Translations under genes and position numbers: made by a program
Source: Pleodorina starrii
Lineage: Eukaryota; Chlorophyta; Chlorophyceae; Chlamydomonadales; Volvocaceae
Direction of reading: 5' to 3'
Assembly (NCBI GenBank): GCA_030267565.1
Contig: BRXU01000004.1
Span: forward strand, 5,028,501-5,092,500
Length of the DNA stretch: 64,000 nucleotides
Notes under the pieces: model-generated
Databases searched by the model: none
Told to the model about the DNA's origin: nothing
What the model saw: only the letters and a program-made list of their open reading frames with translations
Shown: positions 24,201 through 36,148 of the stretch, piece by piece
Layout of the letters: each line of letters starts with the position of its first letter
Position numbering within the stretch: position 1 is the stretch's first letter

Positions 24201-27200
24201 GGAGATGCTGATGGTGCTGGCCTGCTCGCGGGCAAAGGTCATGTGTCACGGGTACTTTTGGACGTGTTGGAAGGTAATGAGGGGGGCCAGAGGGGGGGAG
24301 GTGGGGCGTCTCTTTGGTCGATTCTTTCTGTGGTTGATTTCGTGTTTTGCGTAATAAAAAGGGAGGTGGGTGGTGGGATATCTTCTGGAGGGCTGCATCG
24401 AGTGTGACGTGAAGTGAAGTGAAGTGGGTGCGTCGGTCCATTGACTTCAACATTGTAGATTAGACGGCCCGTAGGGCTGCAGGCGCGCCTACCGGTCGGT
24501 CGCCGACCCCGGCTCGGCCCCCGGAAGCCCCTCCCCGGCCTGGTCCTCTCCCCAGCCCCCTTTCCCCGCCCCCTTATCGCCGCCAACGTTGACGCCCCCG
24601 GTCGCGCAGGTGTGTCAGGCGCTTGCCCGGCTGAGCGCCAACGAGGACAACAAGCAGGTTCTTACCCGGGAGGGCGGTGTGGAGGTGTTGGCGGATGTGC
24701 TGCTGAGTGAGGAGCACTGCCGCAAGGCCATCACCGTCAAGTACTGCGTGGAGGCGCTGTGGAACCTGGTGGGGAGGGGGAGGGGGGAGGGGGAGGGGGA
24801 GGGGGAGGGGGAGGGGGTTGAAGGGAGGTGTGAGGGGTGGACGGGGAAGCGGCAGCCTCCTGGCAGTGGTAGGACGCGGGTTTGAAATATCCTAGGAAGT
24901 GACTGAGGCGACCGACTGAGGCGAACCGACTGAGGCGAACCGACGGAACCGACTGAGGCGACATTGGCGGTGATTGGCGGGTGCGCTGTGGAGGCGTCTT
25001 TGGGCGGTGGAGTGGTTCCCTGCGTGGTGCGTGTGCCCAGCGCCCGAGTGTGCCCGGCCTGCGACTCCGCCCCACCCCCTTCCCCCGCCCCGCCCCGCCC
25101 TGCCCCGCCCCGCCACCACCTGCGCCCCGTGCCCCGCAGGCCTTTTACGAGCCGGCTCGGCAGCAGATCCTCTCCAATGCAGGTGCGTCCTGGGTCTTCG
25201 GCTCCTCGCTACCAGGCAGTCGAAAGGCTCAACCCTGAGCCTACACGGCCAGAGAGCTGTCAGTCGGGAGTAGCCTGGTCGGCAGCCGGGCGCTGCCCCA
25301 AGGCCCCGGGAGAGGGTAACGACGGCACGCCCGGAGCGCGCTGTTTCGGAGCTGACCCGTGTCTTGAGCTGCTGCGGTCTGGCCCCTCCAAAGCGCCGCC
25401 GCCCCCCCCCGGGCTCCGGCCTATACGTGGATTGCCCCCCCCCCCCCCTATACGTGGATATCCCCCAAAGCGCCTTGCAAGGGCCTCTGGAACGCCTCTG
25501 CCGCCGCTCCCCCCGGACCCCTCAGCCCTTCCCTCATCGTCTGCCTGCCTGCCTGCCTGCCCTCCCATCCGCCCGTCCATCCGCAGCGCTTCTGAATGCC
25601 ATTCGCGCGGCGCGGCAGTCGGGTTTGGACCTGGTGCGGGAGGTGGCGCGGGGCTGCATGTTCACACTGGGGGTGGCGGACGGCGGCGGCGGCGGCCTGC
25701 GCGGGCGCGGCGTGGGCCCGCACCCGCCGCCGCTGGGGGGCGCCACCCTCCACATCGGCGTCGAGATGGACGCTGACGTGGACATCGACCGGGAGGCGCA
25801 GCGGCCAGACGGCGCAGCGCACCCGGCAGCAGCAGCGGCAGGCGCCGCCGCCGCCGACGCCGCTGACGGCGACTACTGCGGGGCGGGGCCGCTGGCGCCG
25901 CACCATTATCGCCAACATCAAAATCACCACCAACAACACCAGTACCACAATCTCGACCCCGCGCAAGAGCCGCAGCGGCTGCGGGCCGTCGAAGGCGCGA
26001 CCTCGCCGACGCGCAACCGGCTGGCGCTGTCGGTGTCGGCGCCGCCGCCGAGCTGCCGCAGCGGCAGCGGCGGCGGCGGCGGCGCCCTGGTGGCGCACGC
26101 CGCCGCCGCCGCCGCCGACCGCGCCCGCCTGTCCACTTCGGCGGGCGGCAGCGGCGGCGGCGGCGCCTACCACCTGCCCGGCTCTTCGTCGATGCCTGCG
26201 CTGCACGTCCGACGGCTGGAGACGAGCCCGCTGATGAACAACGGCGCCTTCGGCTCGCCGGCGGCCGGCGGGGAGTGGCAGCAGCAACAACAACCCCCGA
26301 CCTCGCCACGCCACGCCGTCCAGTCCGCCGCCGCCGCCGCCGGGCCCTCCGAGGCCTGGCAGCAGCACCAGCAGCAGCAGCACCAGCAGCAGCAGCGGCA
26401 GCAGGTGCCGGTTGGCGATGGCGGCGGCGGCGGCTGCGGCGGCGGCGGCGGGCCGCTGCAGCGCTGCAGCTCCTCCGTTTCGACGTCGCGCTGCCGCGGC
26501 GGCAGCACCGGCTGCGTCCAGCACACCGCGCAGTGCGGCGGGCCGGACTCGCCGCCGCCGACTGGTTTCGGGCATGGCAACGGCGGCGGCTACGGGCAGG
26601 GCCATGGCCACGGCCGCGTGCAGGGTCCGGGCCCGCAATGCCACGTCAGCCACGGCAGCAACGGCAGCAACGGGTGTTTGAGCCATAGCTATAGCTTCCT
26701 TAGCCACTGTCCACAGGCGAGCCACCAGAGCCTCATATTCTCGCATCAGCATCATCAGCAGCAGTTCTACGGCCCTCTTGGGTCGCATTTGCACAGCAGG
26801 AGCGCGATCTTGGATCTGGGTGGCCACGGGAACGGACCCGTGGGTCAGCTGTCGCAGGCGCAGGCGTTGGGCGGTGGCGCAGGCGGCAGCGCCGGTGGCA
26901 GCGCCGGTGTCGGCGCCGGTGCGGTGGAGGGTTCCGAGTGCGGTCACATCATGATCAGCTATGAGTGGGGTACGCAGCAGAAGGCGCTGCTGATCAAGGA
27001 GGCTCTGGAGCGGCGGGGGCTGCAGACATGGATGGATGTGGAGAAGATGTCGGGTGGGTGGGGCGCAGCGCGTCTGCATGACGGGAGCAGGGGGTGGCTG
27101 AGAAGGGTTACCGGAGTAACGGAGTCGAAAGGGAGAGCCGCAGCGAACTAGTAGGCGAGGCGAGGCGACCCTTGCGGGGTGCGGAAGGGGGCCGGCGCGG

Positions 27201-30200
27201 GATGACGGATGCGGGCGTAATGAGGTAAGGAGGGGGACAGGAAGGAGAGAGAGAGGCGAGGCGAGGGAGGGAGTTGAGGGGCCCTGAAGTTGGAAAGGAA
27301 GGAGGAGGAAGCAGGACGGCGGTGCTGCGCGGATGGATGCGCCCGCACCTCAGCCCGTCTTTTTCCTCTTCCTCGCCCGCCCTGCCCTGCTCCCTCTTTT
27401 GCCACTCTGCCCTCCCTTCCCTCCTCCTGATCGCGCCACTACTGGTACGTCTACGTGTGTCTGCCTGCCACCCAGGCTCCACGCTGGAGGCCATGGCTCT
27501 GGCGGTGGAGGGCGCCACCGCGGTGCTGCTGTGCATCACGAAGCGCTACAAGGAGAGCCAGGCGTGCAGGGCGGAGGCGGAGTGAGTGGGGCTGTGGGGC
27601 TGGTGGGGGCTGTGCGGGGCCTGGGAGCTCGGACGAAAACCATGGGGGCGTTTTACCGGTAGACACCGCCCACGCGCGCCCTCAACACCGCATCGTGGCC
27701 GCCCCTTCCCCGCCACCACCGCCACCACCGCCACCGCCACCACCACCGTCGCGCCGCAGGTACGCCTTCCAGCAGCGCAAGCGGATCATTCCCCTCATGC
27801 TGGAGCGCGGCTACCGGCCCACCGGCTGGCTGGGCATCCTGGTGGGCACCAAACTCTACTTTGACTTTTCGGAGCGCCGCCTCATCACAGAGCGCGTCGC
27901 CTCCCTGGAGCGGGAGCTGGGGCCCCTGACCAGGCTCTGCCGGCGACCCGGCAGCGCCGCCGCGTCCGCCTCCGCCGCCTCCGCCGCCTCCGCGGCGGCG
28001 GCGGCGGCGGCGCGCTCCGCGCGCCCCGCCTCCGCCCACGCCGCCGTCCCCTCGCCTGCTCCCTCCTGGTTCCATCCGCACCACCATAACCATAACCAGC
28101 AGCACCACCACGGTGGCGGCGGCGGCGGCGGCGGCCACAACAACACCGTCCAGGTCAACGCTGACGGGCGTGGCGCGCAGACCGGCGGCGGCGGCGGCGG
28201 CGGCGGCGGCCGGTCCGGGAACCCGCCCGTCGCGCGGGCCGCCTCCGCCGCCGCCCTCTCCGCCGGCCACCGCTCCGAGCTGCCCTCGCCCTCGCCCAGC
28301 TGCTATCAGCAGCGCCAGGCCGCTACCGGCAGCGGCAGGGCGCGCCGTGGCAGCGGCGCGTCGTACATCCTGCTGCCTGAAGTGCCGTACGACATCGGCG
28401 CGCCGGCGGACGCGCTGCCCGCGGCGACCGACGCCGCGGACAATGCGGGCCGCTACCATTACTACGCGCCTCCGTCATCGTACGCCCGCGAGAACGGTGG
28501 TGGCGGCGCCGGCGGCGGCGGCACGCTGAGCAGCGTCGACGAGTCGGCGGACCCGACACCGAGCGTCGACGTCGTCGCCGCCGCCACCGGCGGCAACGGC
28601 GGCGGCGGCTCGCCGTCCCGCCGGCTGGCGTCGATGCTCATGGAGTCGTCCAGCCCAGAGCACTCCCAGCTGACGGAGGAGCTGCCGTACAGCGAGTCGG
28701 CGTCACTGCTGGCGGCGGCGGGCGCGCCGAGCGGCGGGATCGACACCATGGGGCCGCTGGCGCTGCCGCCGCTGCCGCCGCTGCCACCGCCTGCGCCGCG
28801 GCTGGCGGCGACGGAGCAGCGCGGCTCCAGCTCCGGCGCCGCCGCAGGCGACGACGGCGCCGCCGTCAGCGGCGGACGGGTGCTGAGGCCGCCGCCGATG
28901 AAGTCGGCGGAGGCGGATCCGGATCTGACGGTGTCGTCAAACGCGGTAGTGGCGGCGGCAGCGGCTGGCGATGTTAGCCCACCCACCGCCGGCGGCCTGG
29001 GATTGACGCGGTCGGCATCGCATCCACATCCCCATCCGCACCCGCAGACTCAAACCCACGGGCACGGCCACGCGCACGGCGTCTCGCACATGCACCCCGA
29101 GTGGCGGCAGCACAGCGGCGGCGGCGCCGCCGCCGCCGCCTCGCCTGGCGATGCCAGGTTCGCTCCGGTGGTGGAGATCGCGGCAGCGGCAGGGGCGGGG
29201 CCGGAGACCACAGCCGCCGACGGCGATTGTGACGGTGACGGCGGTGACCTGGGACTGGGCGCCGACCCGCTTCTGCTGCGGTTGCCGCCGGCGATGGCGG
29301 TGCAGCGGCGGCGGGAGGGTGCGGCGCGCACGGCGGTGGAGGCGCTTCCGCGGGGGCAGCAGCAGCAGTCGGAGGGGGAGGGGACGGGGAAAGGGTTGCG
29401 CAGCGACGGTGACACGTCGTCGGCGGGCGAGTCGGGGACGCAGCAGCGGTACGACCCGGCCTTGACGTCCGGAAGTGACGATTGCCGCCATCACAACCGG
29501 CAGCACAACCGGCAGCACCAACATCAACACCAACACCAACACCAACATCAACACCAACATCAGCAGCAGCAAGGAAACCACCGCAACAGCCGCAGTAACA
29601 CCAGCCATAACCGCAACAGTCAGCTCGGAGGCCCCCACGGGCAGCAGCAACACCAGCAGCAGCAGCAACAGAACCAACAGCGCCAAAGCGGTCAGGGACA
29701 GCTATCTTGCACTTTAGTGGACATCGACAGCCAGACAGGGCGGCGACTCCACATCCGCAGCACAGGACACGGGGAAAGCCAACCGCAGGGTCAGCAGGGG
29801 CGGGGGCAGTCACCGCCGCCGCCGCCACAGCAGCAGCAGCAGCAGCAGGACGAGGAGGGGGCGGCGGACGGGGAGGCGGGCTCGTGCTTGTACGACATCT
29901 CGGCCGCCCTGCCCACCGTCGCGACGGACGCCGCCGCCGCCGTCGACGACGACAGCTTGTCGTCGCTGCCGTCCTTCCTCGCGGTCCCCGACCCGCGGGT
30001 CGGCCTGCCGGTCCGGCGCGGCGCCGGCGCGGGCGTGCGCTGGTCGGAGGACAGCCCTGGGGCGACGGCGCCGTCTCCGCTGATGCGCCCCTTTAGCCAG
30101 TTACCCTGCCGGCTCCTCCATCACAACACATCGACCTCCCTGGCCTTGACGAGCGAGTACGGCACTAGCGTGTGTGGCGGCGCCGCCGGCGCCCCCAGCG

Positions 30201-33200
30201 ACGAGGACTCGGGGCTGGCGGCCGCCGTCGACGACGCATCGGTACCGGTGTCGCCGTTGCCGCCGCCGCCACCGCCACTGCCCCTGATGCCGTCCGGCAC
30301 GGGGCACGAGGCGGCGGTGCACGTAGCCACGGCGACCGCTGTCGTAGCTTCCGCGCTCGTCCGCAGCGGCGGCGGCGGCGGCGCCCTTCCGTCCCTGAGG
30401 TTCCCGGCAGTAACTGACGCCGTCGCCTGCGCCGTCTCGCATGCCAAGGCCATGGCCGCAGATGCCGGTTGTGCTCTCGACGCCGCGTGCGCGCCGGACG
30501 GGCCGACGTCGCCGGCGACGGCGGACGATGAGCAGGACGAGCTGGCGGCGGTGGCGGCGGCCGGCCGGCCATCGGCGCGGCGCAGCTTGCGGCGGCGCAA
30601 CGGCGGTGGAGACCTGGGCAGCGGCGGCGGCGGCGGCCTGGCGCACAGCGTCAGCGGCGGTCTGCTGGACAGCGAGGCCGCCAGCTCCAGCAGCGCCACG
30701 CCGCAGCAGGGCGGCAGCACGGGTGACCTGCTGGGTCTGCCCGGCGGCCCGGGCGCGGCGGAGCAGTTCGTGGCGGCGCTGCACCCGGCCGTCCCCGCCG
30801 TCCCCGCCGCCACCGCCACCGCCGCCATCACCTCGCTGGACGCCTTTGACGGAGCGCTGAAGCACCAACCTCAGCATCAAACACAGCATCAGCCGCAGGA
30901 GGAGCAGCAGGAAGAGGAGCAACAGAAGACGCCGCAGCGGATGCAGGTGCGGAATGAGCGCGAGCGGGACGGCTACGATGATCGGAGCCAGCAGCAGCAG
31001 CAACAGGGACAGCAGCAGGAGCAGGAGCAGCGGGGGAGTGATGGTAATCAGCGGCCAGAGGCCAGGGGCGGATTCGCGCGCTTCTGCGACACCGCTGCCG
31101 CCGGCCCTGCCGCCGCCGAGCGGCGGGCCTGCAGCCTCGACTCTGCCTGCCCTCGGCAACAGCAACAGCAACAAGAGCAACTGCAGCAGCAGCAGTCGCA
31201 GCCGCAGCAGCCGCAGCCGCAGTCGCCGCAGCAACCGCAGCAGCAGCCGCGGGCGGCGCCTCCTCCCGCAGCGCCCTCGGTGCTGGCGACGGCGTCGGTC
31301 CGCAGCCCGTTCCTGTCGCTGCTGCGGCCCGTCACGGCGGCGCTGGTGTCTGCGGCGGTGGCGCTGGCGCCGCCGTCGGCCGCGTCGCGGTCCCGCCAGA
31401 GCGTCCTGGAGCGCACCGACACAGTGACCGCCGTCCCCAACCCCTTCGGCCGCGCGTCCAGCGCCGCCCCGGACGACGGCCTCGTCCCCAGCGGCTCCAT
31501 CGGCAGCAGGAGACTGGCCGCTGGCGCCTCGCCGGCCCACGGCGGCTTCGGCAGCCCCTTGGCGTCAGGCGCCGGCGGCGGCGCCCTTCCGCCGCTGCCG
31601 CAGGACTCGGCAGCGGCGCCCATGGCGAATGCCGGCGCTGCTGCTGCCGCCAGCACGGCGCCGCCGCCTGGCGACGGTGGTAGCAGCGGCGGCGGCGCCG
31701 CCGCCGCCGCTGCCGTCAGCGGCCTGTCGGTCCTTCGCTGGAAGGCCATGACCTGGGCCACACGGCGCGCCGCCGCGGACGCGGCCGTGGCCGTGGCGGC
31801 CAGCCGCACGGGTACCAGCGCCCGCAGTAGCAGCGCGGGCGGCGCGGCGGAGCCGCTCGCGCCGGCGGCGGCGGCGGCGGCGACGCCGGCGCCGGCGGCG
31901 CCGTCGGGCGTCGACGGCGACGCGGACGACCTGGTCGGCGAGCGGCTTGCGATGGTCATGGATAACAGCCGAGTGGGCCGCGAGCGAACGCGCGCGAGCT
32001 TGGATTTGGCGGCGGCGGCCGTCGCCGCGAAACGGCGGGCGGGCTATGAGCGAAGTTGCGCAAGCTTGGATTTGGCGGCGGCGGCGGCCGCCGCCGCGGC
32101 GCGGCGCGACGTGACCTGCTCCCGCGGGCGCGGCCACGTGTATGGGCAGGAGCACGCCCCGGGGCTTGGGCGCCTGGACAGCCGCGGGCGGCGCGGCGGC
32201 GGCGGCGGCAGCGAGGCCGGATGGTCGGGCGGAGGCCGCGACGAGGCGGATAGCGAGGGCGACATGCGGCTGGAGGGGGCGCTGTGCGATGGACCCATGG
32301 GTCACCGCGTCGGCAGCGCCAGCGGCGGCGGCGGCGCACCGCCGCCGCCGCCGCAAATGCGCCGCGCGGGCTCCCGGCGATCCATAGGGCCGCCGGTGAT
32401 TGTGGAGGAGGATGGCGCCGGCTTCACCGAGGCCAGCTGCAGCTGCAGCGGCGGCGGCGGCGCCATCCCTGGCGCGGAGGCGATGCTCTCAGGAGGACGT
32501 TGGAGCCGTCAAGCCCTGGGCACCGCCTGGGACACGTCGGGCGCTGCCGGCGGCGTCGACCGCGGCGGCGCCAGGAGTGACGGTGCATCGTACGACAGCG
32601 GGCCATCAACGTCGCTGCGGCGGCTGCGGGACGGCCGGGCGGGGTCGGCGGAGGACGGCGAGGGCGGGAATGAGGCATCCCGTTGGGCGACGTCGGCTCA
32701 CGTGAGCGGCCCGGGGGGCGACGGCGTTGGCGACGGCGGCGAACGCCGTGGGGCTGTGGAGGCGCGCAGCGGCGGCGGCGGCCTGGACGCGGCGGGGTCG
32801 GCGGCGGACGGCCTGACGAGCGAGCAGGACTTCGTGAGCCAGCCTTCGACGGATGGGCTGCATGCGGAGGGCGGCCTGGGGCTGGGGCTGGAGGTTGGGA
32901 TGGCTCCCGAGATGGAGATAGAGATGGAGATGGAAGGGGCGGTGCCGCCCAGCAGCACAAGCCAACTGGTGGAGAGGTGGAAGGCGCCGCAGGTAAAAGG
33001 GGGAGGGGGCCGGGAAAGCGGGCCGGGGGTAAGCGGGCGGGATGGATGCCCCCTCGGGCGGGTTGGAGATGGTTCTGCTGAGGGAGGGCGGGGGGTGTTG
33101 GCGCGGCAGCTTGGGAGCAGCGGGCCGAGTGGGTGCTGCGCCGCAGCTGCGCGGGGGGCCGTGAGGCAGGCTGCGGCCGCGTCGGCGCAGCACGCAGCGC

Positions 33201-34159
33201 AGCGTGGCGCTGCTGTGGATTGGGCACCTTCCCTGGGTTCCCTCCCTCGTTGCGCGCAGTAGCCTCCACTGCCGTCTCCCCCGCCACCTAAGTCGCCGCC
33301 GTCGCCACCGCCATCGCAGGTGCGGGACTGGCTGGTGAGGATCGGCCACGGCGGCCTGGCGGACCGCTTCGAGGAGCTGGGCATTACCGGTGCGTACCGG
33401 TATCGCGGCGCGGCGCGGTGGGCAGAAAGGGCTCGTGATTGCCAACAAATCGACCCCACTGCCCCCAGAGAAGAAGTGTAAAAGTGGCCGCGGACGTCCG
33501 GGTGCCAGCCAGGCAGCTCGGCCAGGCAGCTGGGCCAGGTGCCCAAGGGCAGGGCCCATCGTTGAAAAACACGCATCGTCGCATCCCATCCCCCGATCCC
33601 CGTCTCTGCTGTAACGAATTCCGACACCAGCATGCACGACCTGGCAGCAGCAGCAGCCGCTGCCGTTGCCTCTGCCCTGTTCCTGGTGCCCCCCCCCCGA
33701 CATCGCTGCCTTTCGGTGTGCCTGCTGCCGTTGCTCCCCTGCTCATAGCAAAAAGATCGAACTTGTACATTATCAATATTCTGGTGCTTCACGGATTTGA
33801 TAGCTAATAAGTCTTGCAAACAAGTGAGTGAACGCAGCCATGGAATTAATCAATCCGATGTTCTGACCTTCCGGCGTTTCAATTGGGAAACACAAAATAT
33901 TAAGGTTAAATATCAATTAATTGACAAAAAAACCTTTCCCGCGATCCCCTGCTGCGGCGAACGGTGTGCCTCCCGCTCACCACTCCCCCGTCCGGGGTTG
34001 CGGGCCCGCGCAGGTCGCGCGCTGTGCGGGCTGATGCGTGTGATGCGCGGCGGCGGTGGGGCCGCTGTGGTGCGGGACATGCTCCGCCAGGATCTGGGGG
34101 TCAGCGGCCTGGCAGCGCAACTGGAGCTTCTGGAGGAGCTGCACCGGCTGTTCGACTGA
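21201..34159 (+). CDS. Giant ARM-TIR-SAM protein (SARM1-like domain set)
   Basis: Twelve exons (21201-21413, 21955-22110, 22630-22781, 23149-23713, 24031-24237, 24610-24768, 25140-25182, 25587-27053, 27476-27581, 27760-32992, 33320-33389, 34014-34159) join in phase to about 2,838 residues. Residues 1-430 contain ARM-like helical repeats (ALRQLYGLAVARRPLAFETL, MAACAAVALRNLCHQ, VCQALARLSANEDNK). A TIR domain at about 948-1062 starts HIMISYEWG and continues TWMDVEKMSGSTLEAM, AVLLCITKRYKES, CRAEAEYAFQQRKRIIPLM and KLYFDF. The first Glu of CRAEAEY (codon 27574-27576) aligns with the catalytic Glu of SARM1 and other TIR NADases. About 1,700 residues of Gln/Gly/Ala/Ser/His low complexity follow in one exon, then a C-terminal SAM domain (VRDWLVRIGHGGLADRFEELGITG ... 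AQLELLEELHRLF). NAD-cleaving or scaffold activity is inferred. The low-complexity exon could hide unrecognised introns. Confidence 0.85.
24769..24821 (+). repeat. G-rich (GGGGGA)n tract at a 5' splice site
   Basis: Roughly eight G4-6-A units follow directly from the donor of the exon ending at 24768 in the TIR gene. The transcript could fold into a G-quadruplex over or next to the splice donor. Confidence 0.85.
29513..29572 (+). repeat. His-Gln dipeptide repeat in the TIR-protein low-complexity exon
   Basis: CAC/CAT and CAA/CAG codons alternate to give a run of about nine His-Gln dipeptides followed by Gln4. Further Gln runs lie near 29640-29680, 29830-29850, 30985-31030 and 31158-31245. Both His and Gln codons are mixed rather than pure CAG, so the tract is not a simple triplet expansion. 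Confidence 0.85.
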
Positions 34160-36148
34160 GGAGGTGTAATTACAACGGCCCGGGAGGGGTAGATGGGTAG
34201 ACCTCAGCGATGGAGCCGCAGCGGTGGAGCAGAGGTGGGGGGGCTGTGAGGGATGTTGGACGCCAGGGGAACAAACGGTATGGACGTGGACGCGCGGGCC
34301 GCGCGGCCCCCGCTCGTTGGGTTTGCGGTATGGCTGGGACCGGGGGAACCGCGAGACGTGGGCGTTGGCCGCCGGCTGCGGCGGAGGCCGTCTGCCGCGG
34401 AGCGGGGGAGGGAGAGGTGAGGGCGAGCGGGGAGCGTGGGCCGCGTCGTGCTCATATATGGGCTGGTGATGGGACGATCACTCTCGCAGCTCGCAGGAAA
34501 CACACTTGCGCTGGGTGTACAGCGCTGGGTATCACGCAGCGTGTGACATATTTAGGGGCAGGGACTTTGTGTGAGTGAAGGTGGGGCAGGTGCCGGTAAT
34601 TGCACACAGCTTAGCTAAGCAAGCGGTGTGGCGCATGGCAGAGAGCAGGTGGGTTTGGGTTTGGGTGAGCGACATTACACCACCTATCCTGTCCAGGTGT
34701 TGAAGTCGCAAACCGGCGGGGTGGGCGCACGCGCCCCGTGCGATGCATGGGGCAGATGGCTAGGCAGGGGAATGGGTTTGCGAGGACGGTGCGAAATAGG
34801 GGGGCAAGAGCGGGAGCGATCCTTTGCAGTGTGCACTGTGCTGTGTTTTTCCTTCGTTGGCGGCGTTGTGCCGCTGTGAATTCATCAATGTTCATCCCTA
34901 TGTTGTGTGGCATGCGTGAAGCAGCAGGAGCGATATTACCAAGGATGTGCGTGTGGTATGGGGTTTCATGCAGCGTCTTCCTACGGCAGCCAGCAGAGTG
35001 CGGTGTGGTGCATCAACGCGTGTTGTTAGCTCACAGGACAGACAAGACTCTCGTAGAGGATCCTCGAAGCATTTGATGTACTACCGGGCTACAGGTAATC
35101 CAAGCAGGAGTGTTGTTTGGCCATCATGTCTCAGGTTCTGGACCAGTCTGTAGGGCGCAAGGATGTCAGTCGGAGTTTCCGGGACAGTCCGCGAGGACAA
35201 CAGACCCCCCCTCTTCTTGAAGGGCTGTCACTTCCGCTGCCAGCCTGTTATTGCTGAAGCTATTTTTTGGGGGTGCGAGTGTCAGGCGACTGTAGTCAAG
35301 TCGTTGTGGTACAGGGGCGGTGGCTGTGTGCTTGCAGGCATGCCTTGCACGCCTCGCCGGTCCTTTCTCGCCGCCGCCGCCGCCAGCGGCGAAGGTGTGT
35401 GTTAATGTCAGGCTGTTAGTGTCAGGGTTAGCGCAGGGTGAACATTGACTAACCAGATGTGATGGCCACACCCAGCCAGGACTGCAGCGGTCCATTCCAA
35501 CATGGTGCGCTGCGTGATAAGAGCCCTGCCGTGCCGTGACAAACGCGTTTCCCCCACTGACAGCTTCCTGAAAGGGCTCCTCGGCACGGAGCGCGAGCCA
35601 GAAGTTCGTCATCAACGTCCCGCCATCGCCGACTCCCCAGTCTTTTTCCTTCCGAACACGCCAATCGAGTCAGCCTTATGCCAGATCCTGAATAGTGCTT
35701 CGATCGTCACCCGGCCAAGCTGGTCCGCCACGCCCTTCGCCACAACACCGAACGCCGTCCGTGTGCGCTTCTTCAGCGCCCCCCCCCCGCTTGCGGCCAC
35801 CATTACCGTTCATCATCCCCCCAGCCCGCCCACACACCGCGGGCTTGTTCCCCTGACGGCAGGCCGAACGATGTCGCTCCAATCGCCACCCAAGACGTGT
35901 GGAAACGGACTAGCCAGGGCGGCCACTGCGCCACACTGTCTGTCCCAGAATCCAGTACGCATCCAGGATCTCCTGCCAACGGCCCAACGTCCTGAGGACG
36001 AGCCACAAAACGTGTCCCGTCGCAAGGGCTGCTCTCCTGTGTACACAAACGGACCCGCGGGTCGCAAGCTCCCCACGATGCACCAACAACAGCGGCACCC
36101 ACCGGTGGGTAGCTCGGCAGCGGCGGAGAGGCGCAGCGAGCGCTTCGC
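34160..36148. other. Convergent intergenic region, TIR gene / BET gene
   Basis: The plus-strand TIR gene and minus-strand BET gene end facing each other. About 2 kb lies between the stops. Frames here are short or lack recognisable domains; the longest (35502-36443 plus) runs antisense to the BET C-terminal exon and shows no domain. I see no transposon signature. TTACA at 34675-34679 is a distant candidate poly(A) signal for the BET gene. Confidence 0.4.
34165..34174 (+). terminator. Palindromic TGTAATTACA just after the TIR stop codon
   Basis: This 10-base palindrome carries TGTAA on both strands and begins six bases after the TIR-gene stop. It would give a very short 3' UTR if used as the poly(A) signal; a later unrecognised signal is possible. 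Confidence 0.4.
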
